DNA of 5,637 bases from Actinomycetota bacterium (GTDB lineage Bacteria; Actinomycetota; Actinomycetes; Propionibacteriales; Nocardioidaceae): NCBI GenBank assembly GCA_009702305.1, contig WLIH01000210.1, forward strand, positions 1 through 5,637. Reading direction: 5' to 3'. Below are positions 1 to 3,935 of this stretch, piece by piece; the stretch's first letter is position 1, and each line of letters begins with the position of its first letter. The notes under the pieces were generated by a model, which was given only the letters and a program-made list of their open reading frames with translations, made no database searches and was not told the DNA's origin. The translations under genes were made by a program, and so were the position numbers.

Positions 1-194
1 ATCAGGCGGCACAGGTCGCGGGCGTGCGCGAGGTCCTGGCGGCCGTCGACCAGCAGCAGGTCGGAGTCGGGTGCCTCGAGCAGCGCGCTGCCCTCGGCGG
101 GCAGGATCTTGACCTGGTGCCCCAGGAGGGACAATCCGGGCAGGACCTCGACAGAGGGCTGCAGGGCGCTGGTCAGCAGGAGCAGAGTGCTCAT
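1..194 (-). CDS. glnR: GlnR-type winged-helix response regulator, N-terminal part (runs off the left edge)
   Basis: The ATG is at 194-192 on the minus strand, and 64 codons are visible before the window ends. A strong ribosome binding site, GGGAGGAG (209-202), lies 7 bases upstream, which fixes the start. The protein begins [20 protein letters not shown] and continues with [16 protein letters not shown] and [19 protein letters not shown]. This resembles the atypical receiver domain of actinobacterial GlnR: leucine-rich first strand, HxV plus PAEGSALL, then the LVDGRxDLxxARxLCRL segment. GlnR is an OmpR/PhoB-family regulator of nitrogen assimilation genes. It works as a dimer through a degenerate receiver, without an ordinary partner kinase. 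The DNA-binding domain would lie outside the window. The neighbouring sulfurtransferase locus is also found beside glnR in mycobacteria and Streptomyces, which supports the call. The alternative is a paralogous OmpR-type regulator. Confidence 0.82.
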   Translation of the reverse strand, partial: MSTLLLLTSALQPSVEVLPGLSLLGHQVKILPAEGSALLEAPDSDLLLVDGRQDLAHARDLCRL

Positions 195-265
195 GGGTGG
201 TCTCCTCCCAGAGGGGTGGGGACCGAAACGCAACGCTGGGCTCCGGTCTGGTGCTCTTCACGAGA

Positions 266-271
266 ACAATA
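266..271 (-). promoter_or_regulatory. Possible -10 element of the glnR promoter
   Basis: On the minus strand this reads TATTGT, which fits the actinobacterial TANNNT pattern. It is about 70 bases before the glnR start. No good -35 is visible at 16-18 bases (TTCCAA is the nearest). It overlaps the 5' region of the divergent MoaD-like gene, so the two promoters would be back to back in an 83-bp gap. This is a weak call from one hexamer. Confidence 0.25.
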
Positions 272-277
272 GGAAAC

Positions 278-580
278 GTGGCAGACACATTGGAAGGTCC
301 CGACGTAATTGAGACCGAAATCATCCGGGTTCGTTACTGGGCGGCCGCGAAGTCTGCGGCGGGGGTCGCGACCGACGACCTCGCGGTCTCCGGACCGCTG
401 AGCCTCGCCGACGTCGTACGCCGTGCGGTGGCGCTGCACCCCGGCACGCGTCTGGGGGAGGTGCTCGCGGCGTGCTCGTGCCTGATCGGGGAGCGGCCGG
501 CAGGCACGGCCGACCCTGAGCTGGTCAGCGTGCCGGTGGGCAGCGTGGTGGAGTTCCTGCCGCCGTTCGCCGGAGGCTGA
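278..580 (+). CDS. MoaD/ThiS-family sulfur-carrier-like protein
   Basis: The product is 100 residues from GTG 278. It has a beta-grasp ubiquitin-like pattern: a first strand IIRVRYWAAAKSAAG (about 15-29), a middle region PLSLADVVRRAVALHP (helix) and GEVLAACSCLIGE. The C-terminus is VGSVVEFLPPFAGG. The final Gly-Gly at the very end is the signature of sulfur carriers that are adenylated and thiocarboxylated there, and FLPPFAGG is the MoaD/ThiS ending. The carrier would take sulfur for molybdopterin, thiamine or another product; which one cannot be told here. No MoaE or ThiG is in the window. The reading frame is open from 197, but the extra N-terminus is unlike the family and overlaps the glnR upstream region. 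GTG 278 has an AGGA only 3 bases before it, so initiation may be leaderless and the exact start is uncertain. It is divergent from glnR, as I recall also in Streptomyces. Confidence 0.8.
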   Translation: MADTLEGPDVIETEIIRVRYWAAAKSAAGVATDDLAVSGPLSLADVVRRAVALHPGTRLGEVLAACSCLIGERPAGTADPELVSVPVGSVVEFLPPFAGG

Positions 581-638
581 TCCTGAGAGCGGCCAACAGG
601 ACCGGGCTAGATCGGCGATCCGTCATCTGAGACCGCGA

Positions 639-652
639 GTGACGGCCGTCAC
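639..652. promoter_or_regulatory. Perfect palindrome resembling a CRP/FNR-family operator
   Basis: GTGACGGCCGTCAC is a perfect 14-bp palindrome with half-sites GTGA-N6-TCAC. That is the core of the site bound by CRP-family regulators (CRP, GlxR, mycobacterial Crp). It lies 58 bases after the MoaD-like stop and 71 bases before the start of the secreted protein gene at 724, a plausible operator position for that gene. No clear -10 was found between it and 724. Identity of the binding protein is inferred from the half-sites only. Confidence 0.45.
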
Positions 653-684
653 CCGTCGGATGCGGGCCTCGTTGGGCCGGTGGA

Positions 685-703
685 GCTCGCGATGCTCGCG
701 AGC
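685..703 (+). repeat. Small inverted and direct repeat in the 5' leader of the secreted-protein gene
   Basis: GCTCGC (685-690) can pair with GCGAGC (698-703) across a 7-base loop. The same stretch is a direct repeat of GCTCGCGA with a 9-base period (685-692 and 694-701). It lies 8 bases before the ribosome binding site at 712-718. It may fold in the mRNA leader, but in DNA this GC-rich such short repeats can arise by chance. Confidence 0.3.
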
Positions 704-723
704 GTCACGACGAGGGGGTTCCC

Positions 724-1179
724 ATGCACCGAACGATGAAGCTGCTGGCCGTGGTCCTGGTCTCGCTGCTCGCGATGGCCGGTCTCACGACGGCGACGAG
801 CGTCAGCGCCAACGCTGATGCGTCGACCAGCGTCGCTCGCGCCCACTGCGGTCCCGAGACCGCGCAGGTCAAGAAGGCCGACCAGAAGGTCAAGAAGGCC
901 AAGGCGGCGGTGAAGAAGGCCAACGCCGACGTCAAGAAGGCCAAGACGTCCGACCGTGGCGTCGAGGCGGCGAAGAAGAAGCAGGCGAAGGCCAAAGCCG
1001 CCCTGAAGAAGGCGAAGGCCCAGCAGAAGAGGGCCAAGAAGGCCCTCGCCGACTGCGAGGCCACCCCCGCACCCGAGCCCGAGCCGGAGACCCCGGCCGG
1101 TCCGCTGCAGCCGCTCTGCGACGCCGGCGTGCCGCAGGAGGTCTGCGACGCGCTCGGTGGTCTCCCGACCGTCCCGTGA
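724..1179 (+). CDS. Secreted Lys/Ala-rich helical-hairpin protein, function unknown
   Basis: The product is 151 residues, preceded by GAGGGGG (712-718) 5 bases before the ATG. An alternative ATG at 736 (MKLLAV) would have no ribosome site. Residues 1-31 form a signal peptide: basic MHRTMK, hydrophobic LLAVVLVSLLAMAGL, and a probable cleavage site after ANA (29-31). Mature residues 46-110 are a lysine/alanine helix. It starts with four exact heptads, each beginning VKKA, then has a break at TSDRG (76-80) and a second helix rich in KKA. A proline/glutamate tether (PAPEPEPETP) follows, then a short C-terminal part with C132 and C141. Cys42 and Cys111 sit just outside the two helices and are symmetric about the TSDRG turn. 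That suggests an antiparallel helical hairpin closed by a disulfide. The very basic helix and acidic tether suggest binding to an anionic partner such as envelope polymer or nucleic acid (inference). I do not recognise a named family. Confidence 0.8.
   Translation: MHRTMKLLAVVLVSLLAMAGLTTATSVSANADASTSVARAHCGPETAQVKKADQKVKKAKAAVKKANADVKKAKTSDRGVEAAKKKQAKAKAALKKAKAQQKRAKKALADCEATPAPEPEPETPAGPLQPLCDAGVPQEVCDALGGLPTVP
868..951 (+). repeat. Four 21-bp tandem coding repeats (VKKA heptads)
   Basis: Units begin at 868, 889, 910 and 931. Each starts with GTC or GTG followed by AAGAAGGCC or a close variant and encodes VKKA plus three variable residues. The units are exactly in phase at 21 bases, i.e. 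one heptad, so they look like repeat expansion that preserves a coiled-coil register. Confidence 0.75.
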
Positions 1180-1203
1180 CCGGCTGATCCGATCCACCAC
1201 GTC

Positions 1204-1234
1204 GAACGGCCGTCCCGCACCGGGGCGGCCGTTC
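1204..1234. terminator. Bidirectional hairpin between convergent genes
   Basis: GAACGGCCG (1204-1212) pairs perfectly with CGGCCGTTC (1226-1234). The stem extends inward through one T-G wobble and CCC/GGG to a GCACC loop (1217-1221), about 13 bp in all. It begins 24 bases after the stop of the plus-strand secreted-protein gene and ends 8 bases after the stop of the minus-strand small gene. That position suits termination from both sides. There is no T-run on either strand, which is common for terminators in high-GC actinobacteria. Confidence 0.75.
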
Positions 1235-1242
1235 GGCACTTC

Positions 1243-1389
1243 TCAGGCCGGCTGCTCGGCTCCCACGCCGGACACCACGACGCGGTGCCCGCTCGGTCCA
1301 GCCCGCCCGGCGAAGGAGCGACCCACAGCCACCGCCAGCGGGAGCGGCAGGGCCGTCCACGCGACGAGGACCAGCGCGACGGTGAGCAT
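1243..1389 (-). CDS. Small single-span membrane protein (48 aa), unknown function
   Basis: This reads from ATG 1389-1387 to TGA 1245-1243 on the minus strand. GGGAGAGG (1398-1391) stands just before the start as a ribosome site. The protein begins MLTVALVLVAWTALPLPLAV, one hydrophobic helix of about 22 residues with an N-terminus out and no cleavable signal. It continues AVGRSFAGRAG and a short tail ending GAEQPA. The Arg residues after the helix would place the C-terminus in the cytoplasm by the positive-inside rule. The gene is convergent with the secreted-protein gene and shares a hairpin with it. It is divergent from the thioredoxin gene, 93 bp away. Support comes from the start, ribosome site, coherent membrane helix and neatly placed terminator. 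The length is short, so a chance reading frame is possible. Similar tiny membrane proteins are common unannotated genes in actinobacteria. Confidence 0.68.
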   Translation of the reverse strand: MLTVALVLVAWTALPLPLAVAVGRSFAGRAGPSGHRVVVSGVGAEQPA

Positions 1390-1482
1390 GCCTCTCCCAT
1401 CGGAGGGTCGGGTCCGCACCTGAGGTTGTCTGGACCGGACCGGGCGTGGAATGGCGCGCCCGCATCGACTGTTGGTGCGACT

Positions 1483-1953
1483 GTGTCGTCAGGTCTGTGG
1501 ATCGCGCTCGTCGCCGCCGTGGTCGCGCTCGGCTTCGGTGCCTACCGCGCCATGACCGACGGGCGGTTCCGAGGCCGCCGCCTCGACGAGGCAGCGCCGG
1601 GCGGATCCGACGGTGTCGAGCCGGAGTCCGAGCCGAGCGCCTGGTCCTACGTCGCCGCGGCGCTGCCGACGGCGACGCACGGTGAGCGCGCCACCCTGCT
1701 GCAGTTCTCCAGCGCGTTCTGTGCGCCCTGCCGCGCGACACGACGGGTGCTGGCCGAGGTCGCCGAGGTCGTCCCTGGAGTGGTGCACCTCGAGGTCGAC
1801 GCCGAGCACCACCTCGCGCTGGTGCGACACCTCGACGTGCTCCGGACGCCGACCACGCTGGTCCTCGACGCGACCGGGCGCGAGGTCAGCCGGGCCACGG
1901 GTGCTCCCCGCAAGGAGGACGTCGTCGCTGCGCTGGGACGGGTCATCACGTGA
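1483..1953 (+). CDS. Membrane-anchored thioredoxin-fold protein (ThiX-like) with CAPC active site
   Basis: The product is 156 residues from GTG 1483. Residues 4-23 (GLWIALVAAVVALGFGAYRA) are an N-terminal membrane anchor. A charged, proline- and acid-containing linker follows to about residue 55. The thioredoxin domain then has LLQFSSAFCAPCRATRRVL with the redox pair C80-A-P-C83, and RTPTTLVLD with the cis-proline P123, and ends in a helix ALGRVI. This matches the mycobacterial protein called ThiX, which lies beside cysA and glnR. It probably reduces disulfides or persulfides at the membrane. Which side faces the domain is not certain; the positive residues after the anchor (MTDGRFRGRR) favour the cytoplasm. 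The start is chosen because the anchor begins right after it. No ribosome site is visible, so leaderless initiation or another start is possible. The gene lies upstream of the sulfurtransferase operon on the same strand but is separated by a 268-bp regulatory gap. Confidence 0.85.
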   Translation: MSSGLWIALVAAVVALGFGAYRAMTDGRFRGRRLDEAAPGGSDGVEPESEPSAWSYVAAALPTATHGERATLLQFSSAFCAPCRATRRVLAEVAEVVPGVVHLEVDAEHHLALVRHLDVLRTPTTLVLDATGREVSRATGAPRKEDVVAALGRVIT

Positions 1954-1955
1954 GC

Positions 1956-1972
1956 GTCTCGCTATATGAGAC
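1956..1972. promoter_or_regulatory. Inverted repeat GTCTC-N7-GAGAC upstream of the leader-peptide promoter
   Basis: GTCTCGCTATATGAGAC has 5-base arms around an AT-rich centre, which is unusual in this GC-rich sequence. It starts 2 bases after the thioredoxin stop and is centred about 70 bases before the predicted leader transcript start. An activator or repressor site is the simplest reading. It could also be part of a weak terminator for the thioredoxin gene, since CGTCC (1976-1980) and GGACG (1989-1993) make another short stem next to it. No regulator can be named from this. Confidence 0.4.
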
Positions 1973-2021
1973 AGACGTCCAGCATTCGGGACGCATGGGT
2001 CGAGGAGGTCGCTCACCCTCG

Positions 2022-2027
2022 TACAGT
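2022..2027 (+). promoter_or_regulatory. -10 element TACAGT giving a leaderless transcript
   Basis: TACAGT fits the actinobacterial TANNNT consensus. Exactly 6 bases (GGGGCC) separate it from the ATG at 2034, so transcription should begin at or next to the A of the ATG. The -35 is weak: TCGAGG at 2000-2005, 16 bases upstream. This geometry is what is expected for leaderless leader-peptide mRNAs in actinobacteria. It is probably the main promoter for the DUF4395-cysA-sseC operon. Confidence 0.65.
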
Positions 2028-2033
2028 GGGGCC

Positions 2034-2111
2034 ATGTCCTCGACCTGGCTGACGAAGCGGCGCGCAGTGGATCACTGCCGCATGCACTCGTCGCTGTGTC
2101 GAATGTCGTGA
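2034..2111 (+). CDS. Cys-containing leader peptide (25 aa) of the sulfurtransferase operon
   Basis: ATG 2034 to TGA 2109-2111. The peptide begins MSSTWLTKRRAVD, continues HCRMHSSLCR, and ends MS. The core L-T-K-R-R-A-V-D-x-C-R-x-x-S-x-L-C-R is the pattern of actinobacterial leader peptides I recall upstream of sulfur genes; those at the cysA locus are annotated in mycobacteria as the Ms5788A family of Cys-rich leader peptides. In M. smegmatis such leaderless small ORFs attenuate the following operon according to cysteine supply. Here only two separate cysteines occur, C15 (TGC 2076-2078) and C22 (TGT 2097-2099), with no poly-Cys tail. Histidines 14 and 18 are also present. A stem GCAGTG/CACTGC (2064-2078) overlaps the first Cys codon, so ribosome pausing there would change folding. 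The DUF4395 start is 110 bases after the stop. Control by cysteine is inferred from the family, not shown here. Confidence 0.8.
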   Translation: MSSTWLTKRRAVDHCRMHSSLCRMS

Positions 2112-2157
2112 CTGGGCTGTAGTCCTCTCTCTTATCTCGATTGAGTTACTGCAGTAA
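2064..2157 (+). promoter_or_regulatory. Attenuator-like region with alternative GCAGT/ACTGC pairings
   Basis: Four complementary arms are present: GCAGTG (2064-2069), CACTGC (2073-2078), TTACTGC (2146-2152) and GCAGTAA (2151-2157). Arms 1 and 2 form a perfect 6-bp hairpin inside the leader ORF with loop GAT. Arms 3 and 4 form a palindrome after it. Arm 1 can instead pair with arm 3, and arm 2 with arm 4, over GCAGT/ACTGC. A small stem GACT/AGTC (2110-2113/2121-2124) spans the leader stop codon and is followed by a pyrimidine run. A ribosome paused at the first Cys codon would cover arms 1-2 and free arms 3-4. This suits attenuation, but no strong terminator or ribosome-site sequestering stem is evident. 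Confidence 0.4.
2146..2157. promoter_or_regulatory. Perfect 12-bp palindrome TTACTGCAGTAA
   Basis: TTACTGCAGTAA is perfectly symmetric and AT-rich compared with its surroundings. In RNA, flanking GAG (2143-2145) and CTC (2159-2161) could extend the stem past one bulged T. As DNA it could be a dimer operator. TAATCT (2155-2160) overlaps it and fits a -10, so a second promoter closer to the DUF4395 gene is possible, though no -35 is clear. The start of that gene is 64 bases downstream. Confidence 0.4.
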
Positions 2158-2221
2158 TCTCGCCGGTGAGCCCCTGGCCACCGCACGCCGTCCAGGCACG
2201 CCCATCCGACCCAGGAGTGAC

Positions 2222-2674
2222 ATGACCAGCATCGCGAGCCCTGACCAGCTCTCCCGCCCTGCGGGCATCGACCCGCGGGGTCCGCAGTTCACCGCCGGCA
2301 TCACGGTCGTCGTCCTCGTCGCGATCTTGGCGACCCCGACCGCGGTGGCCACGGTCCTCACGGCAGTCCAGGCCGCGCTGTTCGCCTACGGCGCCGCCCG
2401 GGGCGTGCAGGGCACCCCGCACGCCTGGCTCTTCCGCACGGTCGTCCGGCCCCGGCTCTCGGCGCCGAGCGAGCTCGAGGACCCGGCGCCGCCCCGTTTC
2501 GCTCAGGCGGTCGGCCTGGCCTTCACGGTCGTCGCGCTCGTGGCGTTCCTGGCCGGCGCGAGCGTCGTCGCCCAGGTCGCCATCGGCTTCGCCCTGGTGG
2601 CCGCCCTGCTCAACGCCGTCTTCGGGTTCTGCCTCGGCTGCGAGATGTATCTCCTGCTCAAGCGCATCGCCTGA
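2222..2674 (+). CDS. DUF4395 family integral membrane protein with a CLGC motif
   Basis: The product is 150 residues from ATG 2222, with AGGAG (2213-2217) 4 bases upstream. The frame is open from 2141, but only this start has a ribosome site. Residues 13-24 (PAGIDPRGPQFT) are the N-terminal D-P-R-G-x-x-F motif of DUF4395. Four hydrophobic segments follow, at about 25-38, 41-59, 95-112 and 114-136. GFCLGCEMYLLLKR then places C137 and C140 at the end of the last membrane segment. The loop PHAWLFRTVVRPRL (about 66-79) is basic and probably cytoplasmic. The gene lies between the thioredoxin and cysA and follows the Cys leader peptide. The CxxC pair next to a thioredoxin gene suggests thiol exchange or sulfur transfer at the membrane, possibly with sulfur-compound passage; no function is proven for the family. 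It is probably cotranscribed with cysA, 55 bp downstream. Confidence 0.85.
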   Translation: MTSIASPDQLSRPAGIDPRGPQFTAGITVVVLVAILATPTAVATVLTAVQAALFAYGAARGVQGTPHAWLFRTVVRPRLSAPSELEDPAPPRFAQAVGLAFTVVALVAFLAGASVVAQVAIGFALVAALLNAVFGFCLGCEMYLLLKRIA

Positions 2675-2696
2675 TCCGCACCACCCCACAGACCCC

Positions 2697-2711
2697 GCGC
2701 CGATCCGGCGC
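2697..2711 (+). promoter_or_regulatory. GC hairpin just before the cysA ribosome site
   Basis: GCGCCG (2697-2702) pairs perfectly with CGGCGC (2706-2711) around ATC. It ends 5 bases before the AAAGG ribosome site (2717-2721) of cysA, in the 55-bp gap after DUF4395. With no T-run it is unlikely to terminate fully. An intercistronic processing or stability element that sets cysA expression apart from DUF4395 is more plausible. This is an inference from position. Confidence 0.4.
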
Positions 2712-2729
2712 AACAGAAAGGTAAGAAAC

Positions 2730-3578
2730 ATGAGCCGCGCAGACTCCCTCGTCTCCACGCAGTGGGTGGAGGACAACCTCGGTGCCGACGGCGTCGTCCT
2801 GATCGAGGTCGACGAGGACACCACCTCCTACGACAAGGGCCACATCAAGGGCGCCATCAAGCTCGACTGGACGACCGACCTGCAGGACCAGGTCCGCCGC
2901 GACTTCGTCAGCAAGGCGCAGTTCGAGGCGCTGCTGTCCGAGCGCGGCGTCGCCAACGACGACACCGTCGTGCTCTACGGCGGCAACAACAACTGGTTCG
3001 CGGCCTACGCCTACTGGTACTTCAAGCTCTACGGCCACCAGGACGTCAAGCTCATGGACGGCGGCCGCAAGAAGTGGGAGCTGGACTCCCGCGAGCTCAC
3101 CGACGAGCTGCCGACCCGCGCCGCGACGTCGTACACCGCGCAGGAGCAGGACCGATCGATCCGCGCCTTCCGCGACGACGCCGTCGCCGCGATCGGCGTA
3201 CAGAACCTCATCGACGTCCGCAGCCCCGACGAGTACGCCGGCCGCCTGCTCGCTCCGGCTCACCTGCCGCAGGAGCAGTCGCAGCGCGCCGGTCACGTGC
3301 CGACCTCGCTCAACGTGCCGTGGAGCAAGAACTGCAACGACGACGGCACCTTCAAGTCCGACGACGACCTCAAGGCGCTCTACGCCGAGGTCGGCATCGA
3401 CGACTCGAAGGACACCATCGCCCTGTGCCGCATCGGTGAGCGCTCGTCGCTGACATGGTTCGTGCTCAAGGAGCTGCTCGGCCACCAGAACGTCAAGAAC
3501 TACGACGGCTCCTGGACCGAGTACGGCTCCCTCGTGGGTGTCCCGATCGCGCTCGGCGACGAGCCCGGTGACGCCTGA
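2730..3578 (+). CDS. cysA: Thiosulfate sulfurtransferase (rhodanese), CysA type
   Basis: The product is 282 residues, the usual length of two-domain rhodaneses. AAAGG (2717-2721) lies 8 bases before the ATG. The enzyme moves sulfane sulfur from thiosulfate (or a related donor) to cyanide or a biological thiol acceptor, through a persulfide on its catalytic Cys; it is cytoplasmic. The N-terminal inactive rhodanese domain (about 5-130) has LIEVDEDTTSYDKGHIKGAI, LDW, VVLYGGNNNWFAAYAYWYF and MDGGRKKW (109-116). The C-terminal catalytic domain (about 155-275) has LIDVRSPDEYAG (D162, R164), GHVPTSLNVPW and the active loop C233-RIGERSSLTWF, where the CRxGxRSSxTW form is that of mycobacterial CysA. 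The final segment NYDGSWTEYGSL is also typical. The stop overlaps the next gene's start by one base, so sseC is translationally coupled. The genes beside it (thioredoxin, DUF4395, leader peptide) fit sulfur metabolism. Confidence 0.94.
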   Translation: MSRADSLVSTQWVEDNLGADGVVLIEVDEDTTSYDKGHIKGAIKLDWTTDLQDQVRRDFVSKAQFEALLSERGVANDDTVVLYGGNNNWFAAYAYWYFKLYGHQDVKLMDGGRKKWELDSRELTDELPTRAATSYTAQEQDRSIRAFRDDAVAAIGVQNLIDVRSPDEYAGRLLAPAHLPQEQSQRAGHVPTSLNVPWSKNCNDDGTFKSDDDLKALYAEVGIDDSKDTIALCRIGERSSLTWFVLKELLGHQNVKNYDGSWTEYGSLVGVPIALGDEPGDA

Positions 3579-3874
3579 TGTGCGGCGCCACGGCCGGCGG
3601 GCTCTCGCTCGACGGCGTCAACGTCGCCAAGGAGGCGGTCGTCCAGGGGCAGGTCACCCGCGATGGTGAGCCGGTCGGCAACGCCTACGTGCGCCTGCTC
3701 GACCGCTCCGGCGAGTTCACCGCCGAGGTCCCGACCTCGGCCACCGGCCACTTCCGGTTCTTCGCCGGCGAGGGCCAGTGGACGCTGCGCACGCTGGCCC
3801 CGAAGGCGGAGCCGGTCGACAAGGTCGTGCACGCCGCGATCGGATCGGTCGCCGAGGTCCAGGTCGCCATCTGA
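3578..3874 (+). CDS. sseC: DUF1416 protein, SseC type, partner of CysA
   Basis: The product is 98 residues. Its ATG shares a base with the cysA stop (TGATG, 3576-3580), which shows translational coupling. It starts MCGATAGGLSL, with Cys2 close to the N-terminus as in the family, and then has VVQGQVTRDGEPVGNAYVRL, LDRSGEFTAEVPTSATGHFR, FFAGEGQWTLRTL and EVQVAI. This is the DUF1416 pattern, a small beta-sandwich resembling carboxypeptidase-regulatory-like domains. Mycobacteria name it SseC and carry it beside cysA (Rv0814c with Rv0815c). It is called a sulfur-metabolism protein by association; its reaction is not known to me. The N-terminal Cys could accept sulfur from CysA (inference). It is the last gene of the operon, ended by a strong hairpin 11 bases after the stop. 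Confidence 0.92.
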   Translation: MCGATAGGLSLDGVNVAKEAVVQGQVTRDGEPVGNAYVRLLDRSGEFTAEVPTSATGHFRFFAGEGQWTLRTLAPKAEPVDKVVHAAIGSVAEVQVAI

Positions 3875-3884
3875 TCCCGCACAG

Positions 3885-3921
3885 ACGAAGGGCCCCTCCC
3901 GCAGCGGGAGGGGCCCTTCGT
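3885..3921. terminator. Strong bidirectional terminator hairpin
   Basis: CGAAGGGCCCCTCCCG (3886-3901) pairs perfectly with CGGGAGGGGCCCTTCG (3905-3920). A3885/T3921 adds one pair, so the stem is 17 bp with a 3-base CAG loop. It begins 11 bases after the sseC stop and ends 15 bases before the stop of the minus-strand gene at 3936, so it serves both converging genes. No T-run follows on the plus strand, but stem strength and placement make termination very likely. Confidence 0.9.
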
Positions 3922-3935
3922 GCTGCTGTGCGTGA

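Noticed and set aside
262..277. Possible GlnR box (GAGAA-N6-GAAAC) between glnR and the MoaD-like gene
   Set aside because: The second half GAAAC fits, but the first half lacks the T and C of GTNAC and the AC pairs are 10 bases apart, not 11. Too weak to call autoregulation.
197..277. N-terminal extension of the MoaD-like protein from ATG 197
   Set aside because: The extra residues ([12 protein letters not shown] and on) are unlike the family, the ATG lies in the glnR leader with no ribosome site of its own facing plus, and GTG 278 gives the normal length.
1285..1482. Thioredoxin start at ATG 1285
   Set aside because: The added residues are low-complexity and charged, and they overlap the small minus-strand gene. 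The membrane anchor begins just after GTG 1483, the expected family start.
649..1741. Long minus-strand open frames opposite the secreted-protein and thioredoxin genes
   Set aside because: They are Arg/Leu/Gly-rich shadows of the Lys/Ala and GC-rich coding on the plus strand, without ribosome sites or recognisable domains. Only the 48-aa frame at 1243-1389 holds up.
2141..2221. DUF4395 start at the upstream TTG 2141
   Set aside because: It would translate the palindrome and control region. ATG 2222 has a good AGGAG and the family's normal N-terminus.
2132..3485. Minus-strand frames opposite DUF4395 and cysA
   Set aside because: Antisense shadows of strongly coding plus-strand genes with clear family motifs.
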